A DNA stretch of 64,000 nucleotides from Burkholderiaceae bacterium (GTDB taxonomy: Bacteria > Pseudomonadota > Gammaproteobacteria > Burkholderiales > Burkholderiaceae_D), in NCBI GenBank assembly GCA_030157545.1, contig JAOAUN010000035.1, positions 69,447-133,446 on the forward strand. Direction: 5' to 3'. The translations under genes were made by a program, and so were the position numbers. Below, piece by piece: positions 1-5,549 of the stretch (position 1 is its first letter; each line of letters begins with the position of its first letter). Under the pieces are notes generated by a model. That model was given only the letters and a program-made list of their open reading frames with translations, made no database searches and was not told the origin of the DNA.

Positions 1-700
1 CCGGATTGTCATCAGGGTCGGTTACACCCAGCGTGCCGCCGGCTGTCAGCGTGCCATCTTCCGTGACACTGCCGGTGTGGGTGCCGGTGATTGTGGCAGG
101 TTCGTTCGCACCAGTTACCGCTACCGTTATCGTTCGCGTTGCGGTTCCATCTTGCGAGGTCAGCATCAACGCGTCATTGACCTGTTGATTGAAGGCCAGA
201 CCCTGCACATTAGCATCACTGTTACGCAAGGTGTAAGCCCAGACACCCGTTGTCGTGTTGAAAGTGAAATCACCATAGCTGCCGTGTAGCGCGCTGGCAC
301 TGACGCTCTGAAACAGGGGATTCGCCGGATTGTCATCAGGGTCGGTTACACCCAGCGTGCCGCCGGCTGTCAGCGTGCCGTCTTCCATGACACTGCCGGT
401 ATAGGTGCCGGTGATCGTGGCGATATCGTTCGCTCCAACAATCAACACCTTAATATCTTCAGTCGCAGTGCCGTCCTGTGAGGTGACTGTCAGCGTGTCG
501 TCCACTTGTTGACTCAGGGCCAGGGCCTGCACATTGGCGTCGCCATTGCGTAAGGTATAAGCCCAGAGGCCGCTTGTCGTGTTGAATGTAAAGTCACCAT
601 AAGTGCCGTGCAGACTTGTGGTCGTCACAAAGCCAACAGCATCTGCATCGCGATCCGAGACATCTAATGACCCGCTGGCGGTCAGTGAACCGTCCTCAGT
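1..700 (-). repeat. Tandem VCBS repeats, 324-bp DNA unit
   Basis: The stretch starting at 1 recurs almost unchanged at 325, a period of 324 bp or 108 codons, both copies in the adhesin frame. A shorter, more diverged copy lies around 640-730. The near-identity of adjacent copies points to recent duplication or homogenisation. More copies probably lie to the left of the window. Confidence 0.85.
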
Positions 701-1501
701 CACAGTGCCAGTGGCGGAGCCGGTGATCACTGCATCATCATTCGCACCGATCAAGTTAAATTCTAGATCTTGCGACGCACTGGCACCGTACTCGTCGGTC
801 ACGCTCACCCCGAACACAATTTCTTGATCACTGTCAGCCGGTAGCGCATCGATTTTATCGGGATCAGCAAGGAAGGAGTAAGCGCCGTTGCTGGTATTTA
901 GTGACAAAGTGCCGTATTCCGTGTGCTTAGTCTGAACGCCAGCGACGCTCATATCGACATCAGTCATATCAGTCAGACTGTAAGTCAGGGTTGCACCATC
1001 GTCCACATCATGCCCCGACAGCATGCCAGTTACTGCGTCGGGAGTATCATCTGTAGCAGTATCTAAAATATTTACCGGTGTAATCGAATCCAACTCAGGC
1101 GTATCGTTCTCGCCGGCGATTTGCAGTGTCACAAGCGCGCTACTCAGTGCACCATTGCTCATGCGTACTGTATAGATAAAGGTATCGGTCGCAAGCTGGC
1201 CTTCGGCGAGATGAGAAAGAGAATTTTCAATGTTGCTGGCGTCATAAAGGATTGTTCCATCCGCATTGATCGTGATCTGTGCGCCGAGTGCAGAAAATGC
1301 AGTGTTCACCAACGCCATCTGGCCAGTGCCCGACAGGTTTTGCTCAAGCGAGTACAAACAGGCTGAGCCGGGGTCGTTACCAAGTACGTTGAGAGCAGCG
1401 AGCAAAAGGTCTTCGGTTAGTCCCGTTGCATCACTAGTAAATGAATCATCTTTCGCGGCTCCCGTTAGTAAGGCAACCTTGATTGTCGTTTTTGTAGCCA
1501 T
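1..1501 (-). CDS. Large VCBS-repeat adhesin, N-terminal part (runs off left edge)
   Basis: An open frame of 500 codons starts at ATG 1501-1499 behind a strong AAGGAGG Shine-Dalgarno and continues past base 1 without a stop. There is no Sec signal peptide, as expected for a type I secretion substrate with a C-terminal signal. Residues 1-145 form a lead domain ending in a G-x-N-D-T-P turn. After a second, more divergent domain come VCBS-type repeats (GANDxAxITG ... TEDG ... D.D ... YTLRNxDANVQ) near residues 250, 355 and 460; the last two are almost identical at DNA level. Asp/Asn/Gly/Thr-rich composition suits Ca-binding Ig-like repeats of BapA/LapA-type biofilm adhesins. The total length, secretion signal and any lectin or protease domain are outside the window. 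Family call firm; adhesive role inferred. Confidence 0.88.
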   Translation of the reverse strand, partial: MATKTTIKVALLTGAAKDDSFTSDATGLTEDLLLAALNVLGNDPGSACLYSLEQNLSGTGQMALVNTAFSALGAQITINADGTILYDASNIENSLSHLAEGQLATDTFIYTVRMSNGALSSALVTLQIAGENDTPELDSITPVNILDTATDDTPDAVTGMLSGHDVDDGATLTYSLTDMTDVDMSVAGVQTKHTEYGTLSLNTSNGAYSFLADPDKIDALPADSDQEIVFGVSVTDEYGASASQDLEFNLIGANDDAVITGSATGTVTEDGSLTASGSLDVSDRDADAVGFVTTTSLHGTYGDFTFNTTSGLWAYTLRNGDANVQALALSQQVDDTLTVTSQDGTATEDIKVLIVGANDIATITGTYTGSVMEDGTLTAGGTLGVTDPDDNPANPLFQSVSASALHGSYGDFTFNTTTGVWAYTLRNSDANVQGLAFNQQVNDALMLTSQDGTATRTITVAVTGANEPATITGTHTGSVTEDGTLTAGGTLGVTDPDDNP

Positions 1502-1544
1502 GTTCACGCCTCCTTGAATGGAGCGGACCGCGCTATCCGTTCCG

Positions 1545-1568
1545 AAAAAATGATCGAGTCCCTCGATC
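1545..1568 (-). terminator. Intrinsic terminator in adhesin leader (riboswitch expression platform)
   Basis: On the minus strand a perfect 7-bp stem (GATCGAG / CTCGATC, 3-nt loop) is followed by A and six T residues (1550-1545), all upstream of the adhesin start codon. It sits directly 3' of the predicted aptamer, and its 5' arm continues from the aptamer's P1 3' strand, so the two structures can compete. A terminator ahead of a start codon implies regulated read-through. Confidence 0.75.
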
Positions 1569-1654
1569 TGTTGACCTTGGCAACCCGGCCATCTTCCAAA
1601 GAAGATCCGTGGCTTTCTGTCCCTGCATCGCTACAGGTTTAGCAACACGCAGAT
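1566..1654 (-). promoter_or_regulatory. c-di-GMP-I (GEMM) riboswitch aptamer
   Basis: Read on the minus strand, the leader matches the GEMM-I layout. GCTAAACC precedes P2, a CCTGTA/TGCAGG stem capped by a GCGA (GNRA) tetraloop at 1622-1637. Next is the core GGGACAGAAAGCC (1611-1623; the usual form is GGGACGCAAAGCC). P3 follows, with GCC-ACGG-ATCTTC, a TTTG loop, then GAAGAT-GGC (1588-1613), the ACGG serving as tetraloop receptor region. It ends with CGGGTTGCC. P1 can close by pairing around 1566-1573 with 1643-1654. GEMM riboswitches bind c-di-GMP and often control adhesins and matrix genes. Two core bases differ from the commonest consensus. Confidence 0.85.
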
Positions 1655-1798
1655 TGACTCTAGCTTGGCAAGCATTACTCAACAATAGCGAATGCATCAT
1701 ATTTCCAACGGCGTAGTACATCGAATGCATTTCGTCTGTTTTTTTACACTATTCCGTTGAAGGCTCCGTCAGGGTCATCAGTTTTTCTCCCGTCTGCT

Positions 1799-1829
1799 TT
1801 GCAGCCCTGACGTCGTCTTCTCTTATAAT
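1799..1829 (+). promoter_or_regulatory. Candidate sigma-70 promoter of ychF
   Basis: A perfect TATAAT at 1824-1829 is preceded by TTGCAG at 1799-1804 with a rather long 19-bp spacer. It points toward ychF, whose start is 77 bp downstream. Confidence 0.5.
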
Positions 1830-1905
1830 CACGGCTTTACGGACTAAACGAGTTTGTCTATCTGATATCTCCTGTCAGGCCTCGTTGCATCAACCAAGGA
1901 TTTCC

Positions 1906-2997
1906 ATGAGTCTCCAATGCGGTATCGTCGGCCTGCCTAATGTGGGCAAGTCCACCCTTTTTAATGCGCTGACCAAAGCGGGAATTCCGGCTGAAAATTA
2001 TCCGTTTTGCACTATTGAGCCCAATGTCGGCGTGGTCGAAGTGCCGGACCCGCGTCTGGCGCAGTTAGCCGCGATTGTCAGTCCCGAGCGCGTGCTGCCA
2101 GCGATTGTGGAGTTTGTTGATATTGCCGGTCTGGTTGCCGGTGCGTCCAAAGGCGAAGGCCTGGGCAATCAGTTTCTCGCGCACATACGCGAGACGGATG
2201 CGATCGTGAATGTGGTGCGCTGTTTTGAAGACGCGAATGTGATTCACGTTGCCGGCAAGGTCAGCCCGCTTGACGATATTGCGGTCATCCAGACAGAACT
2301 GGCTTTGGCCGACATGGGTACGGTTGAAAAAGCGATTCATCGCGAACAGAAAAAAGCACGCTCCGGCGACAAGGATGCTGCTGCGCTGGTGACCCTCCTG
2401 GAACGAATTTTGGTTGGACTGAATGACGCCAAGCCGGTGCGCGCGATGGGGCTTGATGCGGACCAGATGGCCATGATCAAGCCACTGTGCCTTATTACTG
2501 CCAAGCCTGCCATGTATGTGGGCAATGTGTCCGACACGGGCTTCACCGACAATTCTTTGCTGGACCAGTTGCAGGATTATGCAAAGTCACAGAACGCGCC
2601 TATGGTCGCAATCTGCGCATCGATCGAAGCCGAGATTGCCGATCTTGATGAAGCCGACAAGGGCGCTTTCCTGAGTGACATGGGCATGGACGAACCGGGT
2701 CTGGACCGGCTGATTCGCGCTGCGTATTCGTTGCTGGGTCTGCAGACTTACTTTACCGCTGGCGTCAAGGAAGTGCGCGCATGGACCATTCATGCCGGCG
2801 ACTCTGCACCTCAGGCTGCTGGCGTGATTCATACCGATTTTGAACGCGGTTTTATTCGTGCGCAAACGATCGCCTTTAATGACTTCATTACCTATAAAGG
2901 CGAGTCTGGTGCGAAAGAAGCCGGCAAGATGCGCGCCGAGGGCAAGGAATATATTGTCAAGGATGGGGATGTGCTGAACTTCCTGTTTAACGTCTAA
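1906..2997 (+). CDS. ychF: YchF/Obg-like ribosome-associated ATPase
   Basis: A 363-residue protein, the normal YchF length. It has the G1 motif GLPNVGKST near residue 8, the altered specificity motif typical of this P-loop family (which prefers ATP over GTP), and the C-terminal TGS-like domain ending [13 protein letters not shown]. YchF binds the ribosome and acts in translation and stress adaptation. The start at 1906 (MSLQCGIVG) fits the family and has AAGGA 5 bp upstream; the longer in-frame reading from 1885 lacks support. The gene stands alone, followed by a strong terminator. Confidence 0.97.
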   Translation: MSLQCGIVGLPNVGKSTLFNALTKAGIPAENYPFCTIEPNVGVVEVPDPRLAQLAAIVSPERVLPAIVEFVDIAGLVAGASKGEGLGNQFLAHIRETDAIVNVVRCFEDANVIHVAGKVSPLDDIAVIQTELALADMGTVEKAIHREQKKARSGDKDAAALVTLLERILVGLNDAKPVRAMGLDADQMAMIKPLCLITAKPAMYVGNVSDTGFTDNSLLDQLQDYAKSQNAPMVAICASIEAEIADLDEADKGAFLSDMGMDEPGLDRLIRAAYSLLGLQTYFTAGVKEVRAWTIHAGDSAPQAAGVIHTDFERGFIRAQTIAFNDFITYKGESGAKEAGKMRAEGKEYIVKDGDVLNFLFNV

Positions 2998-3036
2998 CAA
3001 AACGTCAGATTCTGGCGAATTCCGCCGGACTGACAG

Positions 3037-3066
3037 AACCCCGCACATCACTGCGGGGGTTTTTCT
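3037..3066 (+). terminator. Intrinsic terminator after ychF
   Basis: Stem CCCCGCA/TGCGGGG with a 6-nt loop followed by a T-rich tract (3060-3068), 40 bp after the ychF stop. Confidence 0.85.
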
Positions 3067-3158
3067 TTCTAAGCCGTTACACGTAACGGAATGCGCCACC
3101 GTCAAGCCAATGGACAAGCCCTGCAAAGTATCAGACAGGCAGTCGGAAATAATATCGC

Positions 3159-3197
3159 TTGATTGGTGATACCACTTTTTGCTACCATGTATACATG
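3159..3197 (+). promoter_or_regulatory. hicAB promoter region with palindrome over the start codon
   Basis: The 12-bp palindrome CATGTATACATG (3186-3197) ends exactly with the hicA ATG. A weak promoter, TTGATT (3159-3164), 18 bp, TACCAT (3183-3188), would start transcription at or next to the ATG, giving a leaderless or nearly leaderless mRNA. A TA operator at this place is expected because HicB antitoxins autorepress; its identity as the HicB site is inferred. Confidence 0.45.
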
Positions 3198-3449
3198 AAG
3201 CGAAAGCATCAACGCACCCTCGAACTGATCTTCACCCGACCTGTCTCGGCGAATGTCCGCTGGGCCGACATTGAGGCGCTATTTGTCGAGTTGGGCGGGC
3301 AAGTGACCGAGCGTGAAGGCTCACGTGTGCTGGTGCGTTTGTTTGACGATAGGCGAGTGTTTCATCGACCGCACCCAGAGCCAACGACGGACAAGGGTGC
3401 AGTCGAGTCCATTCGCAAGTGGCTTGAAGATCACGGAGTGAAACCATGA
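3195..3449 (+). CDS. hicA: HicA-family mRNA interferase toxin
   Basis: An 84-residue basic protein with the HicA double-stranded RNA-binding-like fold signature: G-S-R-V-L-V near residue 47, then VFHRPHPEP with the family's catalytic His, and a C-terminal helix SIRKWLEDHGV. HicA toxins cleave mRNA and tmRNA and are neutralised by HicB. The ATG at 3195 is chosen over an upstream TTG because it begins the conserved region. It overlaps hicB by 4 bp, so the pair is translationally coupled. Confidence 0.85.
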   Translation: MKRKHQRTLELIFTRPVSANVRWADIEALFVELGGQVTEREGSRVLVRLFDDRRVFHRPHPEPTTDKGAVESIRKWLEDHGVKP

Positions 3450-3781
3450 ACACTATTACAATCAACGATTATCAGGCAGTTATCGCGTTCGATCCAGACA
3501 TCCAAATGTTCCGGGGAGAATTCGTCGGGCTGAACGGCGGCGCCGACTTCTACGCCAAGGATGTAGATGGCCTGCGTCGCGAAGGCGAGATCTCGCTACG
3601 CGTCCTCCTCGAAGCCTGCGCACAAGATGGGGTCGATCCTCACAAGCATTTTTCCGGCAAGTTCTCCTTGCGCGTCGCCCCCGAGTTGCACGAAGCCGCC
3701 GCCATAGCCGCGGCCGCACACGGGCAAAGTCTCAATCAGTGGGCTGCCGAAGCAATCCGTCAAGCGGCGCAGGCTGCATAA
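3446..3781 (+). CDS. hicB: HicB-family antitoxin with ribbon-helix-helix tail
   Basis: A 111-residue protein. Residues 1-70 match the partially degraded RNase H-like HicB fold (AVIAFDPDIQMFRGEFVGLNGG, cut short here). The C-terminal 40 residues (FSGKFSLRVAPELHEAAAIAA, then LNQWAAEAI) form a ribbon-helix-helix DNA-binding segment. It should neutralise HicA and repress the operon. It starts inside the hicA stop (ATGA-type overlap at 3446). Confidence 0.87.
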   Translation: MNTITINDYQAVIAFDPDIQMFRGEFVGLNGGADFYAKDVDGLRREGEISLRVLLEACAQDGVDPHKHFSGKFSLRVAPELHEAAAIAAAAHGQSLNQWAAEAIRQAAQAA

Positions 3782-3936
3782 TGCCTGGCGGCGATACGGA
3801 AACCAGGTATGAAACCGGGTACGAAATGAGTGTCACTAGCCAAACCTCTATGTCTGGCAAGAGATTTAGCCATTACTTCCCGTTCAACGTCTGATCGGGC
3901 AAACCGTCCCTGTAATACATCAATTGACAGGCAATA

Positions 3937-3964
3937 TTGACAATCCGTTTATGGAGTATATGAT
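3937..3964 (+). promoter_or_regulatory. Near-consensus promoter of the Xre-RES toxin-antitoxin operon
   Basis: TTGACA at 3937-3942, 16-bp spacer, TATGAT at 3959-3964. This is one of the best sigma-70 matches in the window and lies inside the operator described next. Confidence 0.75.
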
Positions 3965-3976
3965 CTCCATAAACGG
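3945..3976 (+). promoter_or_regulatory. Operator palindrome of the Xre-RES operon
   Basis: Perfect 12-bp inverted repeat CCGTTTATGGAG / CTCCATAAACGG with an 8-bp centre. The left arm fills the promoter spacer, the centre holds most of the -10 box, and the right arm runs into the GGAGG ribosome binding site of the antitoxin. A bound antitoxin dimer would block RNA polymerase. Function is inferred from position and symmetry. Confidence 0.75.
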
Positions 3977-3984
3977 AGGATCTC

Positions 3985-4422
3985 ATGATTGCTTCCCAAG
4001 AGTACCCGCGCACCCGCTTTGAGCCTGTTGTCCCGGTCGATCTTAACCAGAGAGAAGAGCGCGAACGGTTGTCACAATCTGCACTGAAGGCTTTTTTCAA
4101 ACTGGCACAAGCCTGGCAATTGCGCGACGACGATGCGCGCGAACTACTCGGCAGCCTCTCCAGCAGTGCTTTTTACGAATGGAAAAAAAATCCGGACCGC
4201 GTGCTCGAAGTAGACCGCATCACCCGCATCTCCTTCCTTATCGGTATTTATAAAGCGCTGCATATTCTGTATGGCGACAAGCTCGCTGATGAATGGGTCA
4301 GCCTGCCTAACCGGAATGCGATCTTTGGTGGCAGCACGCCGTTGGCCGTGATGCAGGCCGGCGGCCTGTTGACGATGCAGACTGTGCGCAGATTACTGGA
4401 TGCGCGGCGCGGCGGTCGCTGA
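3985..4422 (+). CDS. Xre/MbcA/ParS-type antitoxin (DUF2384)
   Basis: A 145-residue protein preceded by GGAGG. The N-terminal half resembles a Xre-like helical DNA-binding region (residues 35-75). The C-terminal half carries the DUF2384/MbcA-ParS-Xre toxin-binding signature, with a W-x-x-x-P segment (EWVSLPNRNAIFGGSTPLAVM) and the closing TVRRLLDARRGGR. In RES-Xre modules this protein caps the toxin active site through its C-terminus and autorepresses through DNA binding; the adjacent palindrome fits that. It is followed directly by the RES toxin. Confidence 0.9.
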   Translation: MIASQEYPRTRFEPVVPVDLNQREERERLSQSALKAFFKLAQAWQLRDDDARELLGSLSSSAFYEWKKNPDRVLEVDRITRISFLIGIYKALHILYGDKLADEWVSLPNRNAIFGGSTPLAVMQAGGLLTMQTVRRLLDARRGGR

Positions 4423-4423
4423 A

Positions 4424-5104
4424 ATGCGCACACCGCCAGTAAAGGCGTTGCGGCGATTCGATACCATTCGTCTTATCCCTTCACGCTATGCCAGCACGGA
4501 AGATTCGGTGCTGACGCCGCTGGCAGAAAACCCGCATCACTTACAAGATCTGTTCGATCTGGATAATGCTACCAATGCGCGTTTGCTGGGTGAGCGGGAT
4601 GGCCTGCTTGGCATAGGCATAGACGAACTGGTTTTTGGGGTACCGAATTTCAGGCTGATCAATGCAGCGTTTACTTATGCGCGACCGGAAGGCAGCCGCT
4701 TCAATGATGGCGAGCGCGGCGCCTGGTATTGCTCATTCACGAACAAGGCTGCATTACAAGAAGTGATTTTTCATAAAACAATTGAGTATGCGGAAATCGA
4801 GCGCTTCGATGACAGCGTCATTTATCAGGCATTGATTGCCGATTTCAATAGCAGCTTTCATGACTTGCGCGAACAGGAAGGCTTTGCCAAATGCCTTAGT
4901 AGCAGCAGCTATATTGCTTCGCAAACGCTGGCGCAGACTCTGCTACAAGAGGGCTCAATGGGGATTCTTTATCCCAGCGTACGCCATAAAGGCGGTACCA
5001 ACCTTGCGTGCTTCCGACCTGCACTGGTGGGCAATGTGCGGCGCGGACTGAGTTGGCGACTGACATGGTCGGGGTCGCCTGTGCCGCGTGTTAGTAGCGC
5101 GTGA
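4424..5104 (+). CDS. RES-domain toxin (NAD-degrading)
   Basis: A 226-residue protein with the RES-domain motifs in order: Arg in GSRFNDGERGAWYCS near residue 90, Glu in the following helix (ALQEVIFHKTIEY), and Ser in GILYPSVRHKGGTNLACF near residue 185. Studied RES toxins (for example MbcT) consume NAD+. The start at 4424 lies one base after the antitoxin TGA and is likely used by coupling; an in-frame ATG at 4400, inside the antitoxin gene, is an alternative. The three motif regions look intact, so the toxin is probably active. Confidence 0.87.
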   Translation: MRTPPVKALRRFDTIRLIPSRYASTEDSVLTPLAENPHHLQDLFDLDNATNARLLGERDGLLGIGIDELVFGVPNFRLINAAFTYARPEGSRFNDGERGAWYCSFTNKAALQEVIFHKTIEYAEIERFDDSVIYQALIADFNSSFHDLREQEGFAKCLSSSSYIASQTLAQTLLQEGSMGILYPSVRHKGGTNLACFRPALVGNVRRGLSWRLTWSGSPVPRVSSA

Positions 5105-5125
5105 AGTTACCAGCGCATAAAAATT

Positions 5126-5479
5126 TCAGCAAGCGCTCAGCAAACGATCCATTTTCTCCAGCACGCCTTTGCGATTCTTGTGACGCGCTTCGTGAGCGCG
5201 GAGCTTACGCAAACCAGATGCCGGCAACGAAGCAAGCTGACGCACGATTTGCTCTGTCGTCAGATGCTGGTAATTATGCAGCGGCAGGCCGCGGTCGGGT
5301 GACTGACCGATTTTATCCTTAGCTTTTTCAGCGGCGGTTTCGCCGTATTGCGCGCGCTGCTTGTTGACAATGCGCGCAGCGACTTCCTCTTCACGGCCTT
5401 CATAGCGATGCTCTTTTTTGAAGCGCTGTTCCAATTGCTTAAATTCGCGCTCCCGCTTGGGGCTGGCTTTGGCTGACAT
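5126..5479 (-). CDS. Small conserved basic protein of unknown function
   Basis: 117 residues, very rich in Lys, Arg and Glu, with no membrane segment. The start MSAKASPKRE at 5479 has GAGAGG upstream. A central stretch (RYEGREEEVAARIVNKQRA) resembles small proteins often annotated as plasmid-stabilisation or Rho-N-like proteins, but I cannot assign a function. The C-terminal half looks helical. It converges on the RES toxin gene with a 21-bp gap and is only loosely linked to the upstream GGDEF-EAL gene. Confidence 0.6.
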   Translation of the reverse strand: MSAKASPKREREFKQLEQRFKKEHRYEGREEEVAARIVNKQRAQYGETAAEKAKDKIGQSPDRGLPLHNYQHLTTEQIVRQLASLPASGLRKLRAHEARHKNRKGVLEKMDRLLSAC

Positions 5480-5549
5480 ACGTATGCCTCTCAATCTGCA
5501 CGGCGACTTGACTGCGCTGACTAAAGAGACATTAGTCTTTCGCCAAGGT

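Noticed and set aside
1533..1730. A 65-codon open frame on the minus strand upstream of the adhesin
   Set aside because: It overlaps the riboswitch and terminator, lacks a ribosome binding site and has no family-like sequence; leader RNA explains the region better.
3159..3194. Longer hicA reading from an upstream TTG
   Set aside because: It would include the candidate promoter and palindrome and adds residues not typical of HicA.
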